64,000 nucleotides of DNA, taken from contig NZ_JABBXA010000006.1 in NCBI RefSeq assembly GCF_014161445.1, positions 1 through 64,000 of the forward strand, in the 5' to 3' direction. Below, in pieces: positions 16,455-26,303 of the stretch (positions are counted from its first letter, which is position 1; every line of letters begins with the position of its first letter). The stretch comes from Microbispora sp. H13382. Lineage in GTDB: Bacteria > Actinomycetota > Actinomycetes > Streptosporangiales > Streptosporangiaceae. Position numbers and translations under genes: made by a program. The notes beneath the pieces are model-generated. The model was given only the letters and a program-made list of their open reading frames with translations, ran no database searches and was not told the origin of the DNA.

Positions 16455-18710
16455 ATGGAACGGCCACGGCTAAAGGCGCACTTCACCACCGAAGTCCTCG
16501 ACGACGCGAAAGTCTTCCTTCTGGCGGAGGGCCAGCACTATCTCGTACGCGGCGCGGGCTCGGGCCGCGTCCTTCCCTATCTCGACGGCCGGCACACGGT
16601 GATGGACATCGTCCAGGCACTGGCCGGCGAACTGTCACCGGCCCAGGCGGTCCTCGCCATCCGGCGCTATGAGGCCGCCGGTCACCTGGTCGAGGGCCGG
16701 CCGGCCCTGACCGATCCGGTGCTCGCTTTCTGGGACGCGCAGGGCATCGACCCCGCGGCCGTCGTCACGGCCCTGGAGCAGACCTCCTTCCGCGTGTTCG
16801 CGGGCACGGGCGTCGACCCCGGACCGGTCGAGGCGCTGCTGCGCGAGCACGGGCTGCGCACGGATCCGCACGGCGACGGCATGGTCGTGGCGGTGGTCGA
16901 CGACTACCTTGACCCGGGTCTGGAGGAGCTCAACGCCGAGTGCCTGGCGGCCGGGCGGCCCTGGGTGCTGGTCAGGCCGGCCGGCACCGTGGCCTGGCTC
17001 GGACCGCTGTTCCAGCCGGGTGACACGGGCTGCTGGGCCTGCATGTCCCAGCGGCTCGAGGGCAACCGGCAGGTCGAGCGTTACCTGGCGGGCAAGCGGG
17101 GCGGCGGGCGGCCGACCCATCCGGTGCGCGAGGCTCTGCCGGGCGGCGTGGCGGCGGTGGGCGGGCTGCTCGCGGCCGAGCTCGTGCGGACCGCCGCCAC
17201 CGGCGAACCCTCGACGCTGCAGGGCAAAATGATCACGGTCGACCTGCGCACGCTCACCACCGCCGAGCACCAGCTGATCCGGCTGCCGCAGTGCCCGGTG
17301 TGCGGCGATCCCTCGCTGATCCGCGAGCGCGAGCCGAAGGTGGCGCTGGCCTCGAGGACCGCCCGGCACGTGACCGACGGCGGCTACCGGGTCGAGCAGC
17401 CCTCGGCGACGTACGCCCGGCTCGAGCGGCACGTCAGCCCTTATCTGGGCGCGGTCACCGGGCTGCGCCCGTGGACCGGCGAGGACAACGGGGTTACCTA
17501 CAGCTACACCGCGGGTCACAACTTCGCGATGCTCGGCGACAACATGGACCTGCTGCGCCGCAACCTGCGCGGGCAGAGCGGCGGCAAGGGCCGGACCGAG
17601 GTTCAGGCCAAGGTCAGCGCGCTGTGCGAGGCGATCGAGCGCTACTCGGGCGTGTGGCGCGGCGAGGAGCCGGTGCTCAAGGCGGCCTACGCCGACATCG
17701 GGGAGGGCCTCGCGGTCCACCCGGACGACCTGCTGCTGTTCTCGGACAAGCAGTACGGCGACCGGTCCGCCTGGAACAGCGACCCCTCGCACCGGCTGCA
17801 CCTGGTGCCCGAGAGGTTCCGCACCGACCTGCCGCTGGACTGGTCGCGGGCCTGGTCGCTGACCGCCGACGAGGAGCGGCTGATCCCCGCCGGATACGCC
17901 TGGTACGGCCACCCCGACCTGGAACGTCACTTCTACTGCGTCGGCGACTCCAACGGCAGCGCCTCGGGCAACACCCTGGAGGAGGCGATCCTGCAGGGGT
18001 TCTGCGAGGTGGTGGAGCGGGACGCGGTCGCGCTGTGGTGGTACAACCGGGCCCGCAGGCCCGCCTTCGACCTCGACTCGCTCAACGAGCCGTACGTCGA
18101 CACGCTGCGCGAGTTCTACGCGGACATGGGCCGCAGCCTGTGGCTGCTCGACCTGACCACCGACCTCGGCGTGCCGGCCTTCGCCGGCGTCTCCCACCGG
18201 CTCGACCACCCGGTGCAGGACATCATCGTGGGGTTCGGCGCCCACCTCGATCCCCGGATCGCCGCGCTGCGGACGCTGACCGAGGTCAACCAGTTCCTCC
18301 CCTCCGTACGCCGCAGGGACGAGAACGGCGAGACGATCTATCACGACGACGACATCGCCACGCTCCGCTGGTGGAAGGGCACGACCATCGAGAGCGATCC
18401 CTGGCTGCTGCCCGACCCCGCGCAGCGTCCCCGCACACTCGCGGACCACGTGGTGCCACAGGACACCGACCTCGCGGCCGACGTCGAGACCTGCGTCGCC
18501 CGGGCCGCCGCCTGCGGGCTGGAGATGATCGTGCTCGACCAGACCCGGCCGGACCTGGAGCTCAACGTGGCCCGGGTGCTGGTTCCCGGGATGCGCCACT
18601 TCTGGCGCAGGCTCGGCCCGGGCCGCCTGTACGACGTCCCGGTGGCCCTCGGCTGGCGGACGCAGCCGGCCACGGAGGAGGAACTCAACCCCACGAGCGT
18701 CTTCTTCTGA
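16455..18710 (+). CDS. fused azole cyclodehydratase (E1-like leader-binding part plus YcaO)
   Basis: A 751-residue fusion of the two cyclodehydratase proteins that turn Cys, Ser or Thr of a peptide into azolines with ATP. The N-terminal half is the E1-like, leader-binding part, with a zinc site from C193-x-x-C196 and C280-x-x-C283. The C-terminal half is YcaO: SALCEAIER (388-396) and GFCEVVERD (516-523) carry the Glu residues that bind Mg-ATP. ATG 16455 is preferred over 16443 because a run of G precedes it and homologues begin xRPRLK. The C-terminus ends NPTSVFF, so the usual proline-rich PxPxP tail is missing. First gene of the operon with the SagB-type gene. Confidence 0.92.
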   Translation: MERPRLKAHFTTEVLDDAKVFLLAEGQHYLVRGAGSGRVLPYLDGRHTVMDIVQALAGELSPAQAVLAIRRYEAAGHLVEGRPALTDPVLAFWDAQGIDPAAVVTALEQTSFRVFAGTGVDPGPVEALLREHGLRTDPHGDGMVVAVVDDYLDPGLEELNAECLAAGRPWVLVRPAGTVAWLGPLFQPGDTGCWACMSQRLEGNRQVERYLAGKRGGGRPTHPVREALPGGVAAVGGLLAAELVRTAATGEPSTLQGKMITVDLRTLTTAEHQLIRLPQCPVCGDPSLIREREPKVALASRTARHVTDGGYRVEQPSATYARLERHVSPYLGAVTGLRPWTGEDNGVTYSYTAGHNFAMLGDNMDLLRRNLRGQSGGKGRTEVQAKVSALCEAIERYSGVWRGEEPVLKAAYADIGEGLAVHPDDLLLFSDKQYGDRSAWNSDPSHRLHLVPERFRTDLPLDWSRAWSLTADEERLIPAGYAWYGHPDLERHFYCVGDSNGSASGNTLEEAILQGFCEVVERDAVALWWYNRARRPAFDLDSLNEPYVDTLREFYADMGRSLWLLDLTTDLGVPAFAGVSHRLDHPVQDIIVGFGAHLDPRIAALRTLTEVNQFLPSVRRRDENGETIYHDDDIATLRWWKGTTIESDPWLLPDPAQRPRTLADHVVPQDTDLAADVETCVARAAACGLEMIVLDQTRPDLELNVARVLVPGMRHFWRRLGPGRLYDVPVALGWRTQPATEEELNPTSVFF

Positions 18711-18726
18711 CCCGATAGGGGGAGCG

Positions 18727-20187
18727 ATGCACACCGTTGAGGTGCGGCTGCGCCGTGACGCCGGCCTGTCGGAACCAGGGGAGACGCCGGGGGCGGTCAC
18801 TTTGACCACGCCGTTCGGCCCGGCCGCGCTGCGGGGCCTGCCCGCGGGCGCGGTCGCCGCGCTGCGCGTGCTCGCGGGCGGCGGTGCGAGCGAGGAGGAG
18901 CTGGCCGGGATCGTCACCGGGCACGACGGCGAGGGCGGGCTGCTGCGCTGGCACATGCTGCTGCGCAAGCTGTCGGCCGGGGCGCTGCTGGAGCGGGCCG
19001 TGGCGCCGTCCGGCGGTGAGCCGGTGGCCGTGCTGCGTCCCTACGGCGGCGGCCCTCTGCGCCCGGCCGCGCCGCTCGCCGCGGACACCCGGGTGCGCCT
19101 GTCGAGGTTCGCCGTCGCGGGGCCGGAGGACGGCAGGCTCGTGGTGCGCGCGCCCCGTAGTCCCCTCGGGGTCGAGCTCGCCCCGGCCGCCGCCCCGCTG
19201 CTCGGCCTGCTCGCGGACTGGACGACCCCGGCCGCGCTCGCCTGCCCCGGCCTGCCGGCCGGGACCACGGCGGCCGTCCTCGGATTGTTCGCCGATGCCG
19301 GGCTGCTGGTGCGGCCGACGCCGGAGGGAGAGGACCCCGAGCGCGGCGCCGCACCGCTCGCCCAATGGTCGCCGGCCGACCTGTGGCTGCACACCCGCAC
19401 CCGGGAACCGCGCACGACCGGGCGTTACGGCGGCACCTATCCCCTGAAAGGTGTGTGGGATCCGCTGCCGGCGACGCCGCCCGCCTTCCCCGGTCCCCGG
19501 ATCGCCCTGGAGCCTCCGGACCTGGACGCGATCGCGAAGACCGAGGCCGGTCTCACCGAGGTGCTGGAGGGCCGCCGCTCGATCCGCGAGCACGACGCCG
19601 CCGCCCCGATCACCCTGGACCACCTGGGCGAGCTGCTCTACCGGACGATGCGCCAGCGGCGCACGTTCACCGGTGAGGACGGCCAGGAGCTGGCCGACCG
19701 GCCCTATCCGTCCGGAGGCGCCGTCCACGAGCTGGAGGTCTACCCCCTCGTCGTCTCCTGCGAGGGTCTGGAGCCCGGGCTGTGGCACTACGCCGCCGAC
19801 GCGCACGCGCTGGAACGGGTGGCCGATCCCGGCCCGGCGACCCGGATCCTGCTCGACCGGGCCAGGTCGGCGGCCATGATGACCGAGGACCCCCAGGTCC
19901 TGCTGATCGTGACGGCCCGCTTCGGCCGGGTGATGTGGAAGTACGAGACCATCGCGTACTCGCTGATCCTCAAGCACGTTGGCGTGCTGTACCAGACCTT
20001 CTACCTGGTGGCCACGGCCATGGGTTTGGCGGTCTGCGGGCTCGGCGGCGGGGACGCGGCGGAGTTCGCCGCGGCGAGCGGCCTCGACCCGCACGCGGAG
20101 GGCAGCGTGGGTGAGCTCCTGCTCGGCAGCAGGCCGGGTGCCGCGGCGGGGACGCCGCCGCGATGGCCGACGGGGGGGCCGGCGTGA
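18727..20187 (+). CDS. SagB-type FMN azoline dehydrogenase
   Basis: A 486-residue protein that should oxidise azolines to aromatic azoles using FMN. The C-terminal half is the nitroreductase-like SagB/ThcOx domain. RSIREHDAAAPI (about residue 287) marks its start, YPSGGAVHELEVYPLV lies in the FMN pocket, and KHVGVLYQTFYLVATAMGL forms the later active-site helix. The N-terminal ~200 residues are an extra domain rich in Leu and Ala with no motif I can name; it may help bind the leader. It begins 16 bases after the cyclodehydratase behind GGGGGAGCG and overlaps the next gene by 4 bases. Confidence 0.9.
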   Translation: MHTVEVRLRRDAGLSEPGETPGAVTLTTPFGPAALRGLPAGAVAALRVLAGGGASEEELAGIVTGHDGEGGLLRWHMLLRKLSAGALLERAVAPSGGEPVAVLRPYGGGPLRPAAPLAADTRVRLSRFAVAGPEDGRLVVRAPRSPLGVELAPAAAPLLGLLADWTTPAALACPGLPAGTTAAVLGLFADAGLLVRPTPEGEDPERGAAPLAQWSPADLWLHTRTREPRTTGRYGGTYPLKGVWDPLPATPPAFPGPRIALEPPDLDAIAKTEAGLTEVLEGRRSIREHDAAAPITLDHLGELLYRTMRQRRTFTGEDGQELADRPYPSGGAVHELEVYPLVVSCEGLEPGLWHYAADAHALERVADPGPATRILLDRARSAAMMTEDPQVLLIVTARFGRVMWKYETIAYSLILKHVGVLYQTFYLVATAMGLAVCGLGGGDAAEFAAASGLDPHAEGSVGELLLGSRPGAAAGTPPRWPTGGPA

Positions 20188-20996
20188 AGTTCCGGTTGAA
20201 GGCCCTGCAGCGGATGCGGGAGCCCGACGAGCTCGACTCCCCGACCCTGCTCGCCTCTCCGCGCGGCTGGATCGCCACGTTCGTCGTGCTGATCGTGGTC
20301 GTCGCCGCGGGGGCGTGGTCGTTCGTCGGCCGGTTGCCGGTCACCGTCACCGCCAAAGGACTGCTGACCCGTCCGGCGGGCACCGCCGAGCTGCAGAGCC
20401 CCTACACCGGGACCGTGCGGACCATGATGGTGAGCCCCGGCCTGCGGGTGGTGCGTGGTCAGGCGGTGGCGGAGGTCCTGCGGGCCGACGGCACCGTGCG
20501 CACCGTGAGCAGCCCGTTCGCGGGCGAGGTCGTCACCACGTCGGCGAGCGTGGGCGCGATGGTCCGCGAGGGCGACGGGCTGCTCGCGATGGAGCGGACC
20601 GACGATCCCCACGACCGCCTGGTCGCGATGCTGTTCGTGCCGGGCGACCACGCGCTCGGCATCGCCCCCGGCCGGATGGTCGACCTCGCGGTCGCCGACG
20701 CCCCGCCCGGAGTGTTCGGGCTGCTGCGCGGCAAGGTGACCTCGATCAGCCCCTACCCGCTGATGGCGGAGGGCGTCGCCGGCCTCGTCGGCGGGGACCT
20801 CGCGGCGCGCGGCTACGTCACCGCGCAGCCGCCCCGCCTGGTGGTCGTCGACCTCCTCCCGGACGCGGCGACCCCCTCCGGCTACTCCTGGACGACCGAG
20901 ACCGGTCCCCCGACGAAGCTGCGGTCGCAGGTCACGGTGACGGGCACGGTCACGCTCAGCAGCCAGACCCCCTTCAACCTGCTCCTCGGACGCTGA
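20184..20996 (+). CDS. HlyD-like NHLP export system secretion protein
   Basis: About 270 residues. A short N-terminal segment beginning KFRLKALQRM is followed by one membrane helix (near residues 25-47, IATFVVLIVVVAAGAW) and a periplasm-type biotinyl-lipoyl-like barrel (LQSPYTGTVRTMMVSPGLRVVRGQAVAEV). It matches the membrane-fusion partner of nitrile-hydratase-leader peptide exporters. GTG 20184 overlaps the previous stop as GTGA and gives the usual N-terminus. ATG 20163 is an alternative. It should bridge the two ABC proteins encoded next. Confidence 0.85.
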   Translation: MKFRLKALQRMREPDELDSPTLLASPRGWIATFVVLIVVVAAGAWSFVGRLPVTVTAKGLLTRPAGTAELQSPYTGTVRTMMVSPGLRVVRGQAVAEVLRADGTVRTVSSPFAGEVVTTSASVGAMVREGDGLLAMERTDDPHDRLVAMLFVPGDHALGIAPGRMVDLAVADAPPGVFGLLRGKVTSISPYPLMAEGVAGLVGGDLAARGYVTAQPPRLVVVDLLPDAATPSGYSWTTETGPPTKLRSQVTVTGTVTLSSQTPFNLLLGR

Positions 20997-21007
20997 GAAG
21001 GAGACGG

Positions 21008-23260
21008 ATGAGCCAGGTCACGGCGCCCCGCGCCGACGCCCAGCCGCCCCGCGCCCCGCGCAGGCGCGCTCATCCCCGAAGGGGCGGCCGGCGCGGGAGC
21101 ACACCGACCGTCATCCAGATGGAGGCCGTCGAGTGCGGGGCGGCCGCCCTCGCCATGATCCTCGGCCACTACGGCAAATTCGTGCCGTTGGAGGAGCTGC
21201 GGGCCGCCTGCGCGGTGTCCCGGGACGGTGCCAAGGCGTCCAGCGTGATCGCCGCCGCACGCAAGTACGGGCTGGAGGCCAAGGGCTTCCAGATGGAGCT
21301 GGACGACCTGCGTGACGTCGTCAAACCGGCGATCATCTTCTGGGCGTTCCAGCACTTCATGGTCGTCGAGGGCATCCGTACCCGCTTCGGCAGGCAGGCG
21401 GTGGCGGTCAACGACCCCGCGAGCGGTCCCCGCCTGCTCGACTGGGACGAGTTCGACTCGGGCTTCACCGGCATCGTGCTGACCTTCGAGCCCGGGCCCG
21501 GGTTCCGGCCCGGCGGCCGCCCCACCCGGGTGGCCGAGGCGCTGCTGTCGCGCCGCATGCCCACCGGCCGGGCGCTGCCGCTGGTGCTGCTGGCGAGCCT
21601 GCTGCTGGTCGTGCCCGGGATCATCGCGCCGGCGTTCAGCCGGGTGTTCATCGACCACATCCTCACCGGCCGCAGTCCCGGCTTCATCCTGCCGCTGCTG
21701 CTGGCGATGTCGATGACCGCCCTGGCCATGTTCGTGCTGACCTCGGTCCAGCGGCACTACCTGCTGCGGATGGAGATACGGATGGGGCTGGTCAGCTCCG
21801 CCCGTTTCTTCCGTCATCTGCTGCGCCTGCCGGTGGAGTTCTTCCTGCAACGCAGGCCCGCCGAGGTCTCCAGGCGGGTGTCGGCCAACGACACGGTCGC
21901 CGAAATCCTGTCCAGGGATCTGGCGATCACCGTCGTCAACCTCGTCCTGGTGCTCTTCTACGCGGTCGTCCTGATCCGGTACGACCTGCTGCTCGGCCTC
22001 ATCGGCGTGGGCATGGCGCTGCTCAACATCGTGGTCCTGCGGCAGGTGTCGAGGGCCAGGACCGACGCGGTGGCCGCTTTGCGGGCCGACCTCGGCAACC
22101 TCACCTCGGCCACCTTCAACACGCTGCAGCTCGTGGAGACCGTCAAGGCCACCGGCGCCGAGCCCGGCGCGTTCCAGAGATGGGCCGGTTTCCTGGCCAA
22201 GGCCGTGACCGCCCGGCAGCGGCTGGGTGTGCCCAGCGCGGTCATCACGGTCGTGCCACCGCTGCTCGCCGGGGTCAACAGCGGGCTCATCCTGCTCGTC
22301 GGCGGCCTGCGGGTGGTGGACGGCGCGGTCAGCGTCGGCCTGCTGGTGGCCTTCCAGAGCCTGCTCGGCGCACTGTCGCGGCCGGTCACCCAGCTCACCA
22401 ACCTCGGCGGGCGCCTCCAGTACATCTCGGCCGACATCACGCGCCTGTACGACGTGGAACGTCACCCCCGCTCGCCCGTCTTCGACCGTGAGGACAGGCC
22501 CTTGGGCAGCCGCCTCGACGGGTCGATCACCTTCGACGAGGTGACGTTCGGCTACAACCCGCTGGCCAAGCCGGTGATCAGACAGGTGTCGTTCTCGGTG
22601 GTGCCCGGCCGCCGGGTGGCGATCGTGGGGAGCTCGGGAAGCGGCAAGTCGACGATCGGCAGGCTCGCGGCGGGGCTGTACGGGCCCACCTCGGGCCGGG
22701 TGCTGCTCGACGGGCGCGACCGCCAGGAGATCTCGCGGACCGAGCTGGCGGCCTCGATCGCGTACGTGGACCAGGACATCTCGCTGTTCGAGGGCACGGT
22801 GCGCGACAACCTCACGTTGTGGAGCGACGACGTCTCCGACGAGGTCGTCACCGCCGCGCTGCACGACGCGGCCATCTTCGACGTCATCTCCGCCCGCCCC
22901 GGCGGGCTCAACAGCGGGGTGCGCGAGGGCGGGCGCAACTTCAGCGGCGGCCAGCGTCAGCGGATGGAGCTGGCCAGGGCGCTGGCCGCGCAGCCGACCC
23001 TGCTCGTCCTCGACGAGGCGACCAGCGCGCTGGACCCGGAGACCGAGCGGGTGATCGCCGACAACCTGCGCCGCCGGGGATGCGCCTGCCTGATCATCGC
23101 TCACCGGCTGTCGACCGTACGGGACGCCGACGAGATCCTCGTGCTGCACGAGGGCGAGGTGGTGGAGCGCGGCATACACGAGGACCTGGTGCGCCTCGGC
23201 GGGCACTACGCGCGGCTGATCGAGAACGCCCGGACGGGCGGCGAGGGAGCGGACCAATGA
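21008..23260 (+). CDS. NHLP peptidase-ABC exporter (C39 peptidase, permease, ATPase)
   Basis: A 750-residue protein combining leader cleavage with export. The C39 peptidase domain has Cys43 (VECGAAALAM), His116 (FQHFMVV) and Asp136 (VNDPASG), so the catalytic residues are intact. About six membrane helices follow. The ATPase domain has Walker A GSSGSGKST, signature FSGGQRQRMELARAL and Walker B LLVLDEAT. It should cut the precursor leader after the small-residue pair before the core (AAGA, residues 108-111) and move the modified core out. A GAGAAGGAGAC box precedes the ATG, and the stop overlaps the next gene by 4 bases. Confidence 0.93.
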   Translation: MSQVTAPRADAQPPRAPRRRAHPRRGGRRGSTPTVIQMEAVECGAAALAMILGHYGKFVPLEELRAACAVSRDGAKASSVIAAARKYGLEAKGFQMELDDLRDVVKPAIIFWAFQHFMVVEGIRTRFGRQAVAVNDPASGPRLLDWDEFDSGFTGIVLTFEPGPGFRPGGRPTRVAEALLSRRMPTGRALPLVLLASLLLVVPGIIAPAFSRVFIDHILTGRSPGFILPLLLAMSMTALAMFVLTSVQRHYLLRMEIRMGLVSSARFFRHLLRLPVEFFLQRRPAEVSRRVSANDTVAEILSRDLAITVVNLVLVLFYAVVLIRYDLLLGLIGVGMALLNIVVLRQVSRARTDAVAALRADLGNLTSATFNTLQLVETVKATGAEPGAFQRWAGFLAKAVTARQRLGVPSAVITVVPPLLAGVNSGLILLVGGLRVVDGAVSVGLLVAFQSLLGALSRPVTQLTNLGGRLQYISADITRLYDVERHPRSPVFDREDRPLGSRLDGSITFDEVTFGYNPLAKPVIRQVSFSVVPGRRVAIVGSSGSGKSTIGRLAAGLYGPTSGRVLLDGRDRQEISRTELAASIAYVDQDISLFEGTVRDNLTLWSDDVSDEVVTAALHDAAIFDVISARPGGLNSGVREGGRNFSGGQRQRMELARALAAQPTLLVLDEATSALDPETERVIADNLRRRGCACLIIAHRLSTVRDADEILVLHEGEVVERGIHEDLVRLGGHYARLIENARTGGEGADQ

Positions 23261-26232
23261 GCGTCTCGACCGTGGCGGAATCCCCGGCGTTCTCGTCGTT
23301 CTTCACCGACGCGGCCACGCCCGTCGACTACTCGGCCGACCGGCTGCTCGTGCTCGCCGACCTGCGCGAGGTGCTGCTGGTCGAGCACGGCGCGGTCGAC
23401 CTGTTCGCCGTACGCCTGGAGAACGGCAGGCCGGTCGGCAGGTGGAACTACCTGTGCCGGGTGCGGCAGGGCACGCTGATGCTCGGCTCGCCCCGGGGAC
23501 CCAGGCACAGCATCGTCGGGCGGCCGGTGCTCGGCACCCGCGTGTCGCGCCTGCCGCTGGCCCGGCTGGAGGGCCTGTCGGCCCGGCGCGTCCACGGCCC
23601 GTCCCGATCGGGCAAGGCGGTCCGCGCCCTGTCCACCCGCGAGTACGGCCTGGCGGTGGGCGAGTTCGTGCGGGGCCTGGATGCCGGGGTGGTGGCGCTC
23701 GCCGCGTCGATCCGCGACACGCTGCCCCCGCGCGACTTCGTCCCGCTGGTGCCGCACGAGCCCGTCGTCGTCCGCGAGGGCGAGGCCGTCCGTTCGGTCG
23801 ACGGCGTCCAGTGGATCACCGTCGAGGACGGCGTGGTCGAGATGCCCGAGGGCGTCGCCGGTCAGCTCAGCGCGGGCGCCGAGGTCTGCGTCACCGAGCG
23901 GGACTGGCTGGTGGCGCTCGGCCCGGCCCGGCTGCGCGCCCGGTCGACCCTCGACCTGCTCGGCGAGGGCGCGCTGTGGCACCGGTGGGTCGAGTACACC
24001 ACCCGCTTCCTCTACACGATCGACCGGCGGGTCGAACGCCGGAACTCCGCCGAGCTGAAGGTGCTGACGAGCCGGGCCGAGCGGGGCGGGGACGTGCTGC
24101 GCACCACCGCCCGCGGGTTCGACACGCTGGTGCGCGACACCGAGGCGCGGGTCCGCCTCGCCGACGTCGCGGGGGATCCGCCCGCACTGGCCGCCGCGCG
24201 CCTGGTGGCCTCGCACGCCGGCTTCTCGGTGACCGCACCCCCGCAGGGAGGGGCGCACGGCGGCCGGATCGACCCGCTCCAGGCCATCGCGCTCGCCTCC
24301 GGCGTGCGCACCCGCAGGATCAGGCTGGACGACCGCTGGTGGCGGCGGGACATCGGGCCGATGGTGGGCTACCTCACCTCCGACGGTGCGCCGGTGGCGC
24401 TGCTGCCCATCGGGTCGCGCTACGTCATGGCCGCGCCGGGGGAGGAGCGCGTCACCCCGGTCACGGCGGCGGTGGCCGGCACCCTGACCCGGCACGCCGA
24501 CGTGCTGTACGAGCCGCTGCCGCCCACCGTCGCCGGGGTGGGCGGGCTGCTGCGGTTCGGGCTCGCCAAGAACCGCAAGGACCTGTGGACCCTGCTCAGC
24601 CTGGGCACACTGGTGGCCGTCATCGGCCTGCTGGTGCCCGCCATGACCGGCCTCGTGCTCGGCACGTACGTGGCCAGGGCCGAGCGCGAGATGATCGTGC
24701 AGGGCGCGCTGCTGGTGATCGCGGGCTCGCTCGTGGCGGCCGCGCTGTCGGTGGTGCAGAACTTCGCCGCGCTGCGCATCGAGGGCAGGTCGTCGTCACG
24801 CCTGCAGGCGGGCGCGTGGATGCGGCTGCTGTCGCTGCCGGCGACGTTCTTCACCAACTACTCCACCGCCGAGCTGGGCACCACGGTCCTCGGCGTCAGC
24901 GCGGTGCAGGAGACGCTGTCCGGCGTCATGACGACGGCGGCCCTCGGCCTGTTCGCCGGCCTGGCCAACCTCGTGCTCGTCTACTTCTACGACGTGGGGC
25001 TGGCGCTGATCGCGACGGCGCTCGTGCTGGCCGGAGTGCTCGTGTGCGCGGTCGCGGGCTGTTTCGAGGTGCGCCTGCAGCGCCGGCTCTACACGCACGA
25101 GCAGCGGCTGTCGTCCCGGGTCTTCCAGCTTCTTACGGCGGTGCCGAAGCTGCGGGTGGCGGCGGCCGAGGACCGGGCCTTCGGGGTCTGGGCGTCGCAG
25201 TTCCTCAGGGCGCGCAGCATCGGCGTGTCCGCCCGCCGGGTGCAGAACTTCGTCACGACCTTCAACGCCGGCTTCCCCCTGGTCGCCTCGGTCATCGTCT
25301 TCGCCGTGGTGGCCGGGCCGATGCTCGGGCAGGTGGCCGTTCCCGCGTTCCTGGCGTTCTTCGCCGCGTTCAACCTGCTGCTGGCCTCGGTGCTGCAGTT
25401 CACCGGCGCGGCGATCACCGCGATGAGCGTGGTGCCCATGCTGGAGCGGATGCGGCCGATCCTGGCGGCCGAGCCGGAGGAGCACACGGGCAAGGCCGAT
25501 CCGGGCGAGCTGTCGGGCCGGATCGAGCTGTCGCGGGTGTCGTTCCGGTACGGCGAGGACGGGCCGCTCGTCCTGGACGAGGTGGACGTGTCGATCGAGC
25601 CCGGTGAGTTCGTCGCCGTCGTCGGCCCGACCGGCAGCGGCAAGTCGACGATCCTGCGGCTGCTGCTGGGCTTCGAGTCGCCGAGCTCGGGCACGGTCCT
25701 GTACGACGGCCAGGACCTGGGCGAGCTGGACATCGGCGCGGTGCGTCGCCAGTGCGGGGTGGTCCTGCAGAACAGCGCGCTGCTGGCCGGCGACATCAAG
25801 ACCAACATCATCGGCAGCACCGATCACACGACCGACGACGCGTGGGACGCCGCCGGCATGGCGGGAATCGCCGACGACATCGCGAACATGCCCATGGGCA
25901 TGCACACGGTGCTGTCGGAGGGCACCAACACGTTGTCGGGCGGGCAGCGCCAGCGCATCATGATCGCGCGCGCTCTCGTCTCGCACCCCCGCATCGTGCT
26001 GTTCGACGAGGCGACCAGCGCGCTGGACAACCCCACCCAGAAGATCGTCACGGAGAGCACCCGCCAGCTCAACGCCACCCGGGTCGTGATCGCCCACCGG
26101 CTCTCGACGATCAGGGACGCCGACAGGATCGTGGTGCTCGACCGCGGGCGCGTCGTCCAGCAGGGCAGATACCACGAGCTGCTGGAGGACGCCGGCGGGT
26201 TGTTCGCCCGGCTGGCCCGCCGGCAGATCTGA
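23257..26232 (+). CDS. second NHLP-type ABC exporter subunit
   Basis: A 991-residue ABC protein that pairs with the peptidase-ABC protein in NHLP export systems. It lacks a C39 peptidase. Its first ~400 residues are a long soluble region, then the permease domain begins near residue 430 (LWTLLSLGTLVAVIGLLVPAMTG). The ATPase domain carries GPTGSGKST, LSGGQRQRIMIARAL and VLFDEATSALD. The first gene of the pair supplies the proteolytic step, so this subunit probably completes a heterodimeric pump. A strong bidirectional hairpin follows the stop. Confidence 0.9.
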   Translation: MSVSTVAESPAFSSFFTDAATPVDYSADRLLVLADLREVLLVEHGAVDLFAVRLENGRPVGRWNYLCRVRQGTLMLGSPRGPRHSIVGRPVLGTRVSRLPLARLEGLSARRVHGPSRSGKAVRALSTREYGLAVGEFVRGLDAGVVALAASIRDTLPPRDFVPLVPHEPVVVREGEAVRSVDGVQWITVEDGVVEMPEGVAGQLSAGAEVCVTERDWLVALGPARLRARSTLDLLGEGALWHRWVEYTTRFLYTIDRRVERRNSAELKVLTSRAERGGDVLRTTARGFDTLVRDTEARVRLADVAGDPPALAAARLVASHAGFSVTAPPQGGAHGGRIDPLQAIALASGVRTRRIRLDDRWWRRDIGPMVGYLTSDGAPVALLPIGSRYVMAAPGEERVTPVTAAVAGTLTRHADVLYEPLPPTVAGVGGLLRFGLAKNRKDLWTLLSLGTLVAVIGLLVPAMTGLVLGTYVARAEREMIVQGALLVIAGSLVAAALSVVQNFAALRIEGRSSSRLQAGAWMRLLSLPATFFTNYSTAELGTTVLGVSAVQETLSGVMTTAALGLFAGLANLVLVYFYDVGLALIATALVLAGVLVCAVAGCFEVRLQRRLYTHEQRLSSRVFQLLTAVPKLRVAAAEDRAFGVWASQFLRARSIGVSARRVQNFVTTFNAGFPLVASVIVFAVVAGPMLGQVAVPAFLAFFAAFNLLLASVLQFTGAAITAMSVVPMLERMRPILAAEPEEHTGKADPGELSGRIELSRVSFRYGEDGPLVLDEVDVSIEPGEFVAVVGPTGSGKSTILRLLLGFESPSSGTVLYDGQDLGELDIGAVRRQCGVVLQNSALLAGDIKTNIIGSTDHTTDDAWDAAGMAGIADDIANMPMGMHTVLSEGTNTLSGGQRQRIMIARALVSHPRIVLFDEATSALDNPTQKIVTESTRQLNATRVVIAHRLSTIRDADRIVVLDRGRVVQQGRYHELLEDAGGLFARLARRQI

Positions 26233-26247
26233 CGACCGGAGACGTGT

Positions 26248-26282
26248 GCGCCGCCGGCGGACCCGGGGTCCGCCGGCGGCGC
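26248..26282. terminator. bidirectional hairpin terminator
   Basis: A perfect 17-base inverted repeat (26248-26264 with 26266-26282) rich in G and C lies between the converging exporter gene and the small membrane protein gene. Confidence 0.8.
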
Positions 26283-26303
26283 CTGTGTGCCCGGTAGCGG
26301 TGC

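Noticed and set aside
16087..16467. Small frames in the cluster control region
   Set aside because: They run across the TACGTA boxes, have no ribosome sites and no conserved features. The region is better read as regulatory.
16635..18968. Minus-strand frame of about 780 codons opposite the cyclodehydratase
   Set aside because: It is a shadow of the YcaO fusion, with no start signal and no similarity to any known protein.
20882..23257. Minus-strand frame of about 790 codons opposite the peptidase-ABC exporter
   Set aside because: The exporter on the plus strand has intact catalytic motifs. The antisense frame is His/Asp/Gln-rich with no recognisable domain.
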